Position numbers and translations under genes: made by a program. A stretch of 64,000 nt of DNA from Clostridia bacterium. GTDB taxonomy: Bacteria > Bacillota > Clostridia > Christensenellales > Borkfalkiaceae. A model generated the notes under the pieces. That model was given only the letters and a program-made list of their open reading frames with translations, did no database searches and had not been told where the DNA came from. How positions within the stretch are numbered: the stretch's first letter is position 1; each line of letters starts with the position of its first letter. The stretch is taken from assembly GCA_017398825.1 (NCBI GenBank), contig JAFQEV010000059.1, positions 1 through 64,000 on the forward strand. Direction: 5' to 3'. Positions 24,297-33,150 of the stretch are shown one piece after another.

Positions 24297-25124
24297 TTAT
24301 TTCTCGTTCATTGATATAAATTCAACTACTTTAGTTACGGGAACTGCGTAGCCGAAAACGGAATTTCCACTATCGTCAAGCTCGGCGGCGTAATTAATTC
24401 CGCAAATTTTATAGTCCTTGTTTAAAAGCACTCCGCCTGAAGAACCGTTGTTTACGTACGCATCGTGCTTGATAACTTCAAACTCAACGTTGGAAACTTT
24501 TTCGCTCGATACTGCATCAGAGGAAAGCGATATCTCAAAAAAGCCTTTTACGCTACCTGCGGTAACGGCGTTTATAACGCCGAGGGGCGAGCCCATTGCT
24601 ACAACTAAATCGCCTTTCTCCACGTCAAACAAAGAAAAACTTAAAACGGAATACTCTTCCCTGCACTTAAAGGAAACTACGGCTAAATCGTAATCGGGAT
24701 CGGCGTATTCTACTGTTGCCTCGTAGGAAACGCCAAAACAATCGGTTACCACACACTCAAAACCATCGTACGCGCTGTCTGCATATACTACGTGATTGTT
24801 CGTTAAAAGATAATAAGTATCAAGCCCGATTGACGCCCCAACGCTGTCAACCGAAAACGCAACGCCACTACCTCGCGCGGTGACTTCGCTCGTTTTTACG
24901 CCTAACAAATCCGTTTGATAAGAGGTAAACTCAACTAAGAAATTCGCCGTTATTATATTTTGCTCGTAAACGCCGTTTATAAGTTCAAACGCCTCCTTAG
25001 TAGCCTCGTCACTATTATCAGTAATTACCGGGCTTACTACGCACGAGGGAAAAACGAGTAGAGATATTAGTATGAAAACGGCAATTATCGCGCGCTTTGT
25101 TTTTGCAAAAAGAGGTTTTTTCAT
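24297..25124 (-). CDS. Trypsin-like serine protease, S1C (DegP/HtrA-like) lipoprotein
   Basis: A 275-residue protein with a signal peptide ending in a lipobox-like FPSCVVS, so anchored outside the membrane. The trypsin-fold triad is visible: His in LLTNNHVVYAD, Asp in DPDYDLAVVSF, Ser in NGSSGGVLL. There is no PDZ domain after the protease domain (the chain ends at VTKVVEFISMNEK), unlike HtrA/DegP. Probably extracellular protein quality control or processing. Start chosen at the MKK methionine (25124) because the six preceding codons are not signal-peptide-like. Confidence 0.85.
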   Translation of the reverse strand: MKKPLFAKTKRAIIAVFILISLLVFPSCVVSPVITDNSDEATKEAFELINGVYEQNIITANFLVEFTSYQTDLLGVKTSEVTARGSGVAFSVDSVGASIGLDTYYLLTNNHVVYADSAYDGFECVVTDCFGVSYEATVEYADPDYDLAVVSFKCREEYSVLSFSLFDVEKGDLVVAMGSPLGVINAVTAGSVKGFFEISLSSDAVSSEKVSNVEFEVIKHDAYVNNGSSGGVLLNKDYKICGINYAAELDDSGNSVFGYAVPVTKVVEFISMNEK

Positions 25125-25160
25125 AGTAACAGTATACACCAAGCTTTGATAAATTACAAC

Positions 25161-25190
25161 GAAAAAGGAGCGAATTTTCGCTCCTTAATT
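25161..25190 (-). terminator. Terminator after the OFA transporter gene
   Basis: AAGGAGCGAA/TTCGCTCCTT hairpin; T-rich on the minus strand after the stem. It ends at the OFA stop codon. Confidence 0.8.
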
Positions 25191-25191
25191 T

Positions 25192-26406
25192 TTAATTTTG
25201 TTCTTTTTTCGGTTTGATAAAGAAAAAGCTTATAAGCGCTGCAACAGCGTACATAATAACGGTGAAAATCAATACGTTTTGATAGTTACCGCTATCGCCA
25301 ACGATTAAGCCTGCAATCTGATTGCCGGTAAGACCTGCAATCGCCCAAGCCGAAAGAGCAATGCCGTGGATAGAAGAGATGCTACCCATACCGTAAACGT
25401 CTGAAAGCAAGGTGGGAAGATTACTAAAGCCACCGCCGTAACCTGCGTTAACTACGAGTAAAAGAGCAACTGCAACTACTAAAGCAAGGGTGTTTCCGCC
25501 GTTGAGTGCACCCGTGCAAAGCGCGAGTACGGTAAAGGCAATTTCACTTATCAAAATGATTTTGTAAACGGTGTTACGGCTCTTTAATTTATCGCCGATT
25601 GCCGAATAACCAAGCCTACCACCTGCATTGAGCAAGCCCGTAATCGTGCACAAAATCGTTGCAACCGAGCCTAAGCCCAAAGCGGAATAGATGTTCTTTT
25701 CATAAGAGATAAGAGCTAAACCGCAAGCGATATTGATGTAGAAGATAAGCCAAATACCTATAAACTTTACGTCGAGGAAAATTTTAAATCTCGAGATAAA
25801 TTCTTTTAATTTAAACGGTTCGTGAGGCTCTACCCAACCCTCAGGCTTTCTCAGGAGAAGGTGACCTACGAACATCATTACGAACCAAAGCGCACCTAAG
25901 ATATAGAAAGAAAATTCAAGCCCAACTAAATTGATAAGCCACTCGATAACGGGTGAGAAAATCATCTTTGCCGCACCAAAGCCGGCAACCGCTAAACCCG
26001 TTGCCAAGCCCTTTTTATCTTCAAACCAAAGCATCAAAGTCTTTACGGGAGAGAGATAGCCAAGGCCTAAGCCAAAGCCCATTATTACGCCGTAGAATAA
26101 AAGCACGAGCCAAGCGCTGTTTAAGCGAACGGCTAAACCCGTTCCCACAACGCCTACCGCAAAGCAAACGGTTGCAATAAAGCTTGCCTTGTGAATATCC
26201 TTTTCTACAAAGTTGCCAAGGAAAGCGGCACTCATACCAAGGAAGAATATAGCCAAGCTGAACGCCCAGCCTAAAAGGTCCATGTTATAGCCTAAATCTT
26301 TAAAAGAATAGCTAAAAATCGACCAGCAGTAAACTGTGCCTATGCTTGCGTGAAGAAGTAATGCAGGGATAGCGGCCCTCGTCCATTTATTAGATAATTT
26401 TTTCAT
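25192..26406 (-). CDS. OFA-family MFS transporter (oxalate/formate antiporter-like)
   Basis: A 404-residue major facilitator with 12 membrane segments. The start KLSNKWTRAAIPALLLHASIGTVYCWSIFSYSF, the GFGLGLGYLSPVKTLMLWFEDKKGLATGLAVAGFGAAK stretch and the second-half motif GRLGYSAIGDKLKSRN resemble the OFA family, which exchanges small carboxylates such as oxalate/formate; substrate not assignable. The ATG at 26406 follows AGAAGGTATTAT. Promoter and terminator indicate a single-gene unit, although dtxR lies close upstream. Confidence 0.87.
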   Translation of the reverse strand: MKKLSNKWTRAAIPALLLHASIGTVYCWSIFSYSFKDLGYNMDLLGWAFSLAIFFLGMSAAFLGNFVEKDIHKASFIATVCFAVGVVGTGLAVRLNSAWLVLLFYGVIMGFGLGLGYLSPVKTLMLWFEDKKGLATGLAVAGFGAAKMIFSPVIEWLINLVGLEFSFYILGALWFVMMFVGHLLLRKPEGWVEPHEPFKLKEFISRFKIFLDVKFIGIWLIFYINIACGLALISYEKNIYSALGLGSVATILCTITGLLNAGGRLGYSAIGDKLKSRNTVYKIILISEIAFTVLALCTGALNGGNTLALVVAVALLLVVNAGYGGGFSNLPTLLSDVYGMGSISSIHGIALSAWAIAGLTGNQIAGLIVGDSGNYQNVLIFTVIMYAVAALISFFFIKPKKEQN

Positions 26407-26442
26407 ATAATACCTTCTTTCGTGTAATTCACACAATTAGAA

Positions 26443-26471
26443 ATTATACTCTTTTAATTTGTTTAAGTCAA
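26443..26471 (-). promoter_or_regulatory. Promoter of the OFA transporter gene
   Basis: TTGACT (26471-26466), 17-bp spacer, TATAAT (26448-26443) on the minus strand. A GTGT-GAATT-ACAC inverted repeat follows in the leader. Confidence 0.75.
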
Positions 26472-26482
26472 TCAAAAAAGCA

Positions 26483-26516
26483 ATAAAAAACGGCGCGTTT
26501 TGACTTTGCGCCGTTT
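26483..26516 (-). terminator. Terminator after the DtxR-type regulator gene
   Basis: AACGGCGC and GCGCCGTT-type arms with T-run on the minus strand; separates the regulator from the OFA promoter. Confidence 0.82.
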
Positions 26517-26519
26517 ATA

Positions 26520-26882
26520 TTATTTTTCAATGAACTTTTTCAAAACCTGCATAAGCTCGCTCGTGATAACGTGCTCTACTCTACAAGCGTTTTCCTCGGC
26601 GACCTCTTGGTCTGCACCAAGCCTCGTAAACACCTCGGTTATAACGCTGTGGCGCTCCTGAATTTCAGTCGCCCTCTTTAAGCCCTCTTCGGTAAAATTT
26701 ATCTCACCGTTTTTGGCTATTATTATATAGCCCTTGCCCTGCAGTAAATTGACCGCCCTCGAAACGCTCGGGCGGGAATAGCTTAGCTCTGTTGCTATAT
26801 CGATTGAACGCACGCAAGAAATCTTCTTTTTCAAAACTAAAATAGTTTCAAGATACATTTCTTCCGATTCGCGATACCTCAT
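26520..26882 (-). CDS. DtxR-family metal-dependent repressor
   Basis: A 120-residue regulator: winged-helix DNA-binding domain (residues 1-65, RSIDIATELSYSRPSVSRAVNLLQGKGYI) and the dimerisation/metal helices, but no C-terminal SH3-like domain, so it is of the short MntR-like length. The metal ligands visible are H78 (ERHSVI) and C100, E103, H104 (ACRVEHVI). The Cys-x-x-Glu-His pattern is that of iron-type DtxR/IdeR. Likely iron repressor; matching TTAGC-type boxes lie at feoA and feoB 6 kb away. GGAG precedes the start. Confidence 0.88.
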   Translation of the reverse strand: MRYRESEEMYLETILVLKKKISCVRSIDIATELSYSRPSVSRAVNLLQGKGYIIIAKNGEINFTEEGLKRATEIQERHSVITEVFTRLGADQEVAEENACRVEHVITSELMQVLKKFIEK

Positions 26883-26951
26883 ACCATACTCCTAAACTTT
26901 AATTACCATATAAGTATACCACAAACCCGTTTTTTTGTAAAGAGAGGAATT

Positions 26952-28331
26952 TTATATCATTTTTTGCGGGTCTAAAAGCTTGTTTAACTCGCTTTCGGAA
27001 AGGATATTTTCCTCAACTAAAACGTCTCTAACCTTTTTGTTTTCCTTAAGTGCTTGCTTTGCAATTTTCGCAGCCTTGCTATATCCGATAAACGGGCAAA
27101 GAGAGGTTACTATTCCTATGCTCTTTTCAATCTCGCTCATGCAAACGTCTTTATTAACGGTTAAGCCCTCAATGCAGTCTTTAGTAAAAATTCTAACGCC
27201 GTTTGCAATCGTTTCAAGAGATTCGAATAAGCAATAAAATATTATCGGCTCAAACGCGTTGAGCTCAAGCTGACCTGCCTCTACCGCCATAGTTATAGTA
27301 GTATCGTTGCCGATAACATTAAACGCTATTTGATTGATAACTTCGGGAATAACGGGGTTAACTTTTCCCGGCATTATCGACGAGCCGTTCTGTTTTGCAG
27401 GAAGATTGATTTCCGCAAAACCAGCGCGAGGCCCTGAGGACATTAAGCGCAAATCGTTCGCCATTTTAGATAGCGTGCTCGCGCAAGACTTGATAATTCC
27501 CGACACGAAAACGAAACAGTCTAAGTTTTGAGTTGAGTCGATAAGGTTATCCGCTTGACTAAGCTCTAAGCCTGTAACCTTAGATAAAACGGGAACTATA
27601 TTTTTAACGTATTCTTTATTCGCCGTTATGCAAGTGCCGATAGCCGTTCCGCCCATATTTAAAACGGAAAGCTCGCTAATTGCCTCGTTAAACCTCTTAA
27701 TATCGCGCCTAACCGCTTTTGCGTAAGCCGAAAAAACCTGCCCGAAACTGATGGGAACTGCATCTTGCATCTCAGTCCTACCCATCTTTATAACGCCGTC
27801 AAACTCTTTTGCCTTGTTTTCGATAGCGAGAGAAAACTCTTCCAAGGCAGATATTACCTTCTTTAAAAGCCTGATAGTAGCTATTTTGCCTGCGCTAGGA
27901 TATACGTCATTCGTGGATTGACCGCAATTTGCGTGGTCGTTTGGGTGAACTACTGAATAATCGCCCTTTGCCCCACCGAGTATTTCAATCGCGCGGTTGG
28001 AAACCACTTCGTTGGCGTTCATATTAAAAGACGTTCCCGCCCCGCCTTGAATTGCATCAACGATAAAATTATCAACGAATTTACCAGCTAAAATCTCGTC
28101 GCACGCAGTTATCATTGCATTTGAAACAGCCCTGTCTATAACACCTGCATCACCGTTGGCAATAGCGGCTGCTTTTTTAATTTCTATTATTGATTTTATA
28201 AACTCGGGGTGACCTTTGATACCGTTTATTTTAAAGTTCTCATGAGCGCGAAGCGTTTGAACGCCGTAGTACGCGTCAATCGGGACTTCCCTTTGACCTA
28301 TTGAATCGCTTTCTAACCTAAATTTTTTCAT
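26952..28331 (-). CDS. aspA: Aspartate ammonia-lyase
   Basis: A 459-residue enzyme of the fumarase/aspartase superfamily converting aspartate to fumarate and ammonia. Visible: RLESDSIGQREVPIDAYYGVQTLRA at the N terminus, GAGTSFNMNANEV, HPNDHANCGQSTND, GRTEMQDAVP, GTAIGT, and the signature loop GSSIMPGKVNPVIPEV with the catalytic serine. The N-terminal sequence and GQSTND favour aspartase over fumarase. AGGAG precedes the start. Divergent from a LysR regulator with a fully overlapping symmetric promoter, so that regulator probably controls it. Confidence 0.93.
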   Translation of the reverse strand: MKKFRLESDSIGQREVPIDAYYGVQTLRAHENFKINGIKGHPEFIKSIIEIKKAAAIANGDAGVIDRAVSNAMITACDEILAGKFVDNFIVDAIQGGAGTSFNMNANEVVSNRAIEILGGAKGDYSVVHPNDHANCGQSTNDVYPSAGKIATIRLLKKVISALEEFSLAIENKAKEFDGVIKMGRTEMQDAVPISFGQVFSAYAKAVRRDIKRFNEAISELSVLNMGGTAIGTCITANKEYVKNIVPVLSKVTGLELSQADNLIDSTQNLDCFVFVSGIIKSCASTLSKMANDLRLMSSGPRAGFAEINLPAKQNGSSIMPGKVNPVIPEVINQIAFNVIGNDTTITMAVEAGQLELNAFEPIIFYCLFESLETIANGVRIFTKDCIEGLTVNKDVCMSEIEKSIGIVTSLCPFIGYSKAAKIAKQALKENKKVRDVLVEENILSESELNKLLDPQKMI

Positions 28332-28360
28332 AAATTTCTCCTGTTTTTTTAGATTACGTC

Positions 28361-28392
28361 TTGATTATACTACTCGCACGGTGTATAATCAA
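28361..28392. promoter_or_regulatory. Symmetric overlapping divergent promoters and operator, aspA/lysR
   Basis: TTGATTATAC and GTATAATCAA are perfect 10-bp inverted repeats with a 12-bp spacer. On the plus strand TTGATT (28361-28366), 17 bp, TATAAT (28384-28389) serves lysR. On the minus strand TTGATT (28392-28387), 17 bp, TATAAT (28369-28364) serves aspA. Each arm is the -35 of one promoter and the -10 of the other. The ATAC-N12-GTAT core resembles a LysR-type binding site. Confidence 0.85.
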
Positions 28393-28442
28393 ATATATAT
28401 TAAAACATATTTTATATAACTTTTGAATTATAGGTGAAAATT

Positions 28443-29381
28443 ATGTTCAAAAATAAGGAATACGTGCTTGCGATTTATCGCGAAAAGAGTTTTACAAAAG
28501 CGGCGGAGGCGCTGTTCGTATCACAACCGTCGTTATCGGCATCAGTTAAGAGAATTGAGCAAAAAATCTCCGAGCCTATCTTTGACCGTTCAAGCAATCC
28601 TTTAAAGCTTACCGAGGTCGGTGAAGAGTACGTTAGGTGCGCGATTGAGATTGAGGAGATGGAAAAGAACTTCGAGCGTTACGTTTCAGACCATACTAAG
28701 CTTTTAAAGGGAACGATTAGAATAGGCGGTAGCAGTTTCTTCTCCTCTTTAATTTTACCAAAGCTCATACGCGATTTTAATGAAAACTATCCTCAAATCA
28801 AGTTTGAAATATACGAAGATAACACTAAAAACTTGATGAACAAGCTTTCAAACGGCGAACTTGATATAGTTGTTGACAACACTATCAATGAAGATGAGAA
28901 TATCTTGGCAAGCGTGTTTTTGCCCGAAAGGATACTCTTAGCCGTTCCCAAATCTTTTAAGGTTAACGATGGGCTTGAAAAGTACAAGATGGAGGGAGAT
29001 GACGTTAAGCTCAACAAGCATTTAAGCGATATCCCGAGCGTTGATTTAAGCGTATTTAAAGACCAGCCTTTCGTTTTATTAAACCCCGAAAACGATACGG
29101 GTAAACGAGCTTTAAAACTCTTTAAAAAGTGTGGAGTTTTACCAAACGTTTTATTTAAGCTTGACCAGCAGGTAACGGCGTTTAACGTAGCTTGTGCAGG
29201 AATGGCTATATCGTTTGTTAGTGACACGCTCGTTAAAGGCTTAAATTCCGAACGCGAGGTGTACTACTACTCCATTTCCGATAAGCAGGCTGAAAGAAAT
29301 ATTTACCTTTATCAAAAGAAAAATCACTACCTATCCTTAGCAAGTAGGTACTTTATAGAGCGCAATACCTTAAAACAATAA
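28443..29381 (+). CDS. LysR-family transcriptional regulator
   Basis: A 312-residue regulator: N-terminal winged HTH (FTKAAEALFVSQPSLSASVKRIEQKI, about residues 16-41) and a periplasmic-binding-protein-like effector domain (GTIRIGGSSFFSSLILPKLIRDFNENYPQIKFEI). Divergent from aspA, so the likely target is aspartate use, with a small carboxylate or amino acid as effector (inference). Start at ATG 28443, because AGGTGA lies 5 bp before it; the GTG at 28434 overlaps that site. Confidence 0.9.
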   Translation: MFKNKEYVLAIYREKSFTKAAEALFVSQPSLSASVKRIEQKISEPIFDRSSNPLKLTEVGEEYVRCAIEIEEMEKNFERYVSDHTKLLKGTIRIGGSSFFSSLILPKLIRDFNENYPQIKFEIYEDNTKNLMNKLSNGELDIVVDNTINEDENILASVFLPERILLAVPKSFKVNDGLEKYKMEGDDVKLNKHLSDIPSVDLSVFKDQPFVLLNPENDTGKRALKLFKKCGVLPNVLFKLDQQVTAFNVACAGMAISFVSDTLVKGLNSEREVYYYSISDKQAERNIYLYQKKNHYLSLASRYFIERNTLKQ

Positions 29382-29382
29382 A

Positions 29383-29411
29383 TAAAGCGTGGCGAAAATC
29401 GCCACGCTTTT
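29383..29411. terminator. Bidirectional terminator between lysR and ceramidase-like gene
   Basis: AGCGTGGCGA/TCGCCACGCT hairpin with A- and T-rich flanks on either side; serves the convergent genes that end at 29381 and 29413. Confidence 0.87.
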
Positions 29412-29412
29412 A

Positions 29413-30756
29413 TTATTTGTTGTATAGCTCGTTGAGCATTTTTACCATTCCGTTTACCATAATGTCATCACCACCCTTCTTTATTACGGTAGTGCCCGCC
29501 TCGTACCCGCCCTCGTCGTACGATTTGCTCGTGGGAATATAACCACCTGCGGTGTTAGTTAAACAGCAAAGAATAGTTTCTTTAAACGGAGAGTTTGCAC
29601 AAATTCTCGTGCCTATCTCGGTAAAAGGCTCGCCACCAATACCAGCAAACACCAAATCTCCAAGCTTAATTGCGGAAAAATTAAACGGATAACTATCCGG
29701 ACCGTTTTCAAGCGTAATTATACGCTTTGCCCTTGCAACTGCGGTTGTTAAAGCCATTTCCTTATACGGAAGTTCATTTGACCTGCCAGCTTTAAACATA
29801 TCATAGATATATCTCGCCTTGTCAAGCTTATCGTTTTCTTGGTTAGATGGAAGATTTATCGTAGTGGTTATATAATCAATTTTATCCGCTTTTACGCTTT
29901 TGCATACGGAAATTACCGATAAAACTGCGCCTGCGATTTTTCTACCCATATACTCAGCGTGAGCAAAACTCCTTGGAACGCTATCAAAATCTATAACCGA
30001 GATTGCCTCTTCTTCGGAGGTGGGATTTACGTTAACGTGATTAACGTCACCTTGGCAACCTAAAAGGAAGGCGCATTTCGTATTTCCAAGTGCGTTTTCA
30101 AGCGTTTTGCAAACAACCCCCATATAGTCGGCTGAGATATACTCGCCACCAACGCTATCGGGGTGAGTTCCAAAGTTTACGATTAAAATATCTTCACCGC
30201 CGTCGCGTTTGATTTTAACTATTCTTACAGTTTCGTCAGGAATCCCTAAGGGGTAGTCTATGTTTGGATTTTTAACGCCGGGATTAGTTGCAACAGAACC
30301 GTCTTTCATACGATAACGGCGAACGAACGACACGCCTTCAGCCTTAGTTTTAGCTACGCTAAACTCGCTGTCTTTAAGGTCTTGAAAAGCATAAACTGCA
30401 GCATCACGCGCGGTGTTTACCAAAAATGTTTCGTATTCAGGAGTGCTTTCGGATGACGTGCCTAAATCTTTACCGATAACAGGCCCCGTATGAGTGTGAG
30501 AACAGTTTATAAAAATACCACTCTTTTCAACGCCTGCATCTTTATACACCGCGTCCTTTATCCTATCGTAAATAGCTTGAGGGAGCTCGGCAACGTCTAA
30601 CGCGATAACTACCGCTTTCTTATCGCCGTCTGAAAAAGCAATGGCGCGAGTAAATAAATCATCGTGAACGCCCTTTACCTTACGTGGAACGTAATAGCCG
30701 AGCATGGGGAAATCGTATGGTGGATTTATACAAAGTTTACAGTAACCTGTTTTCAT
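29413..30756 (-). CDS. Neutral/alkaline ceramidase-like hydrolase
   Basis: A 447-residue protein matching the N-terminal catalytic domain of neutral/alkaline non-lysosomal ceramidases: early PPYDFPMLGYYVPRKVKGVHDDLFTRAIAF, the zinc-binding INCSHTHTGP, FGTHPDS, SADYMG and FLLGCQGDVNHVN, and EPFTEIG near the C terminus. There is no signal peptide and no C-terminal immunoglobulin-like domain, so it is probably cytoplasmic and need not act on ceramide; other amide substrates are possible. AAGAAGG precedes the start. Confidence 0.82.
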   Translation of the reverse strand: MKTGYCKLCINPPYDFPMLGYYVPRKVKGVHDDLFTRAIAFSDGDKKAVVIALDVAELPQAIYDRIKDAVYKDAGVEKSGIFINCSHTHTGPVIGKDLGTSSESTPEYETFLVNTARDAAVYAFQDLKDSEFSVAKTKAEGVSFVRRYRMKDGSVATNPGVKNPNIDYPLGIPDETVRIVKIKRDGGEDILIVNFGTHPDSVGGEYISADYMGVVCKTLENALGNTKCAFLLGCQGDVNHVNVNPTSEEEAISVIDFDSVPRSFAHAEYMGRKIAGAVLSVISVCKSVKADKIDYITTTINLPSNQENDKLDKARYIYDMFKAGRSNELPYKEMALTTAVARAKRIITLENGPDSYPFNFSAIKLGDLVFAGIGGEPFTEIGTRICANSPFKETILCCLTNTAGGYIPTSKSYDEGGYEAGTTVIKKGGDDIMVNGMVKMLNELYNK

Positions 30757-30786
30757 AGTTTTACCTTCTTTTTTATCGTTATTTCG

Positions 30787-30815
30787 ATTGTATATTAACT
30801 AAAGTTAAAAGTCAA
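30787..30815 (-). promoter_or_regulatory. Promoter of the ceramidase-like gene
   Basis: TTGACT (30815-30810), 17-bp spacer, TACAAT (30792-30787) on the minus strand. Confidence 0.68.
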
Positions 30816-30828
30816 TATGGAAAAAGAA

Positions 30829-30855
30829 AAAAGGCTTGAAATTCTCAAGCCTTTT
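30829..30855 (-). terminator. Terminator after the feo operon
   Basis: AAGGCTTGA/TCAAGCCTT hairpin with T-run on the minus strand, behind the FeoB-associated small gene. Confidence 0.85.
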
Positions 30856-30859
30856 ATAT

Positions 30860-31048
30860 TTATTTATTATCTTCTTGGCAACCGCACGAACAAACTGAGT
30901 TCTCGCCCTTTTTAGCCGTTTTCGAGCACTCATCTGAGTACGGGCAACCTATGCACTTTTTCCCGCTCTTTTTAGCTTTTACAATATAGAAGATTGCTCC
31001 GCCAAGTATCAATGCGATAATCGCTATGACTAAAACCGTTTGCCACAT
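30860..31048 (-). CDS. FeoB-associated Cys-rich membrane protein
   Basis: A 62-residue protein: one N-terminal membrane segment (about 4-24) followed by a basic, cysteine-rich tail (GKKCIGCPYSDEC, SVCSCGC). Matches the small FeoB-associated Cys-rich family found at the end of clostridial feo operons, in the role of FeoC-like accessory; precise function is unknown. It lies 9 bp behind feoB. Confidence 0.85.
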   Translation of the reverse strand: MWQTVLVIAIIALILGGAIFYIVKAKKSGKKCIGCPYSDECSKTAKKGENSVCSCGCQEDNK

Positions 31049-31057
31049 AATAACACC

Positions 31058-33049
31058 TTACGCCTTTAATGCGTATTCCTTTTTAAGTTCTCTGTTTTTC
31101 TTGATAATCATAAAGGTAAAGAGCGCAGCGACTGCAAGCACTACTACCCAACCAACTATGGGCATCCAAACAGCACCAAGGCTACCGCCGGTGAAAATCG
31201 TTCCAAAGAAGAATACTAAGAACGCTACCGTAAAGCCTACTGCAAACTGCAAGCCTATGCCTGCCCAAAGCCATTTTTTGCTCTTTATTTCAGAGTTCAT
31301 TGCACCGATTGCCGCAAAGCACGGAGGGGTGAAGAGGTTGAACATAAGATATGCAAGAGCGGCAACCTTGGTAATTGCCATAACGCCTGCAACAGCCTCG
31401 CCTGCACCTGCCATTAATGCAAGCTCTTCGGTATCGATTAAGTTTTCAAGACCGATAAAGCACACCGCTAAAGTACCAACTACGTTTTCCTTAGCAATAA
31501 AGCCCGTAATTGCTGCGGCTGCAAGTTGCCAAGCGCAAACGCCTATAACGGGCGCGATAACGAATGCAAACGGAGTTGCAATGTCGTGTAAAATAGAGTT
31601 TTCAGCGTCTACGATTTTAAACGTCCAGTCGAAAGTTTGCATAACGTGAACGGCAAAGTTGCACACCAAAATGATAGTTCCAGCTTTTACTATGTACGCC
31701 CACGCCCTTGAAAGCATTGACTTGCAAGCGCCGAGAAGGCTCGGAATTTTATATTCAGGGAGTTCTATGATAAAGAAGTTCTTTCTAACCTTGTATCCGG
31801 TTAAAGCGTTGATAAGTAAAGCGCAAAGAAGAATGAGCGCGATACCTACGAAATACATAGTTGCGCCAACCCACGCCGAATCTTTAAAGAAAGCGCCTGC
31901 AAACAATGCAATTACAGGGAGCTTTGCACCGCAAGGCATAAACGGAGTGAGCATAGCGGTTGCTTTTCTTTCCCTCTCGTTTCTTATAGTTCTACAAGCC
32001 ATAACGCCGGGGATAGAACAGCCCGTACCGATTACGAACGGAATAATTGACTTTCCAGATAAACCTACCTTTTTAAAGATGGGGTCGAGAACAACTGACG
32101 CTCTTGCCATATATCCACAGTCTTCTAAAAGTGCTATGAGGAAATACATTACCATAACGAGTGGTAAGAAACCTATTACGGCAATCATACCGCCGATAAT
32201 ACCGTCAACGAGCATGCTCGACCAAATGTTTTCGGGAAGAGAGTTCGCAAGGAGCTCCTGCCCTGCCTCGAGCCAACCTACGAAAGTATCGGCAATCCAC
32301 GGGCCAAGCCAAGCTTGAGATATGCCGAACACTAAAAACATAACTACGGCAAATATGGGAATACCTACCCACTTGTTAGTCAATACGGCGTCAATTTTAT
32401 CTTGGCGGTTAGTATCTTTCGTAAATACTTTACGCGTTTCAACCTCGTCTACTATTTTATTAACGAATTCAAAACGCTTTCTATCGGCAATTATAACAAC
32501 CTCTTTATCGGTTAAATCAATATTCCCTTGAATATAGGGCGCTTTTTGCTTTTTGCCCGAAACCTCGCACGCCGTTTTAACGAGTTCTTTTAACCCGTCC
32601 GCCTTAGTAGATATCGTTTCGATAACTGCACAGCCAAGTTTTTCTTGCAAAAGCTTAACGTCTATAACAGTTTGCTTTTTCTTATTGATATCCGCTTTAT
32701 TAAGAGCTACTACCACGGGAATACCAAGTTCTAAAAGCTGAGTGGTGAAAAATAAACTACGGCTAAGATTAGTTCCGTCAACTATATTTATAATAGCATC
32801 GGGCTTTTCGTTTTTAACGTAAGCCGAAGTAATACTCTCTTCAGAAGTGAACGGGCTCATTGAGTACGCGCCCGGAAGATCTACAGCGATAATTTCTTGC
32901 TCGCCTTGACAATACGCTTTCTTAATTGAGTGCTCTTTTTTATCAACTGTAACACCTGCCCAGTTGCCCACCTTTTCATTTCTACCGGTGAGCGCATTGT
33001 ACATCGTGGTCTTACCGCTGTTAGGATTGCCTGCAAGTGCAATTCTCAT
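31058..33049 (-). CDS. feoB: Ferrous iron transporter FeoB
   Basis: A 663-residue Fe(II) transporter. Residues 1 to about 165 are the G domain: GNPNSGKTTMYNAL (G1), DLPGAYSMSPFTSEE (G3), NKAD (G4). A short linker is followed by the membrane domain with paired Gate motifs (CGYMARASVVLD, GTGCSIPGVMACRTI, FMPCGAKLPVIALFAGAF). Preceded by feoA and followed by a Cys-rich accessory gene. AAGGAG gives the start. Two DtxR-type boxes lie in the feoA-feoB gap, so it has its own iron control in addition to the feoA promoter. Confidence 0.96.
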   Translation of the reverse strand: MRIALAGNPNSGKTTMYNALTGRNEKVGNWAGVTVDKKEHSIKKAYCQGEQEIIAVDLPGAYSMSPFTSEESITSAYVKNEKPDAIINIVDGTNLSRSLFFTTQLLELGIPVVVALNKADINKKKQTVIDVKLLQEKLGCAVIETISTKADGLKELVKTACEVSGKKQKAPYIQGNIDLTDKEVVIIADRKRFEFVNKIVDEVETRKVFTKDTNRQDKIDAVLTNKWVGIPIFAVVMFLVFGISQAWLGPWIADTFVGWLEAGQELLANSLPENIWSSMLVDGIIGGMIAVIGFLPLVMVMYFLIALLEDCGYMARASVVLDPIFKKVGLSGKSIIPFVIGTGCSIPGVMACRTIRNERERKATAMLTPFMPCGAKLPVIALFAGAFFKDSAWVGATMYFVGIALILLCALLINALTGYKVRKNFFIIELPEYKIPSLLGACKSMLSRAWAYIVKAGTIILVCNFAVHVMQTFDWTFKIVDAENSILHDIATPFAFVIAPVIGVCAWQLAAAAITGFIAKENVVGTLAVCFIGLENLIDTEELALMAGAGEAVAGVMAITKVAALAYLMFNLFTPPCFAAIGAMNSEIKSKKWLWAGIGLQFAVGFTVAFLVFFFGTIFTGGSLGAVWMPIVGWVVVLAVAALFTFMIIKKNRELKKEYALKA

Positions 33050-33074
33050 AAATTTCTCCTTGAATATATAATTT

Positions 33075-33090
33075 GTTAGTCTTTGCTAAC
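33075..33090. promoter_or_regulatory. DtxR-type box 1 upstream of feoB
   Basis: Inverted repeat GTTAGTCTTTGCTAAC. With the box at 33109 and that at 33391 it defines a GTTAG-N6-CTAAC-type motif. Its centre is 34 bp from the next box, about three helical turns. Confidence 0.75.
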
Positions 33091-33108
33091 AACATTCCAA
33101 AATTAAAA

Positions 33109-33124
33109 GTTAGTTTGCGCTAAC
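33109..33124. promoter_or_regulatory. DtxR-type box 2 upstream of feoB
   Basis: Inverted repeat GTTAGTTTGCGCTAAC, just downstream of a possible TAAAAT -10 box in the feoA-feoB gap. Confidence 0.75.
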
Positions 33125-33150
33125 ATTTTACCAAAAAAATAACGAAATCG

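Noticed and set aside
24297-25124. Full HtrA/DegP protease
   Set aside because: The protease triad is present, but the chain ends without any PDZ domain.
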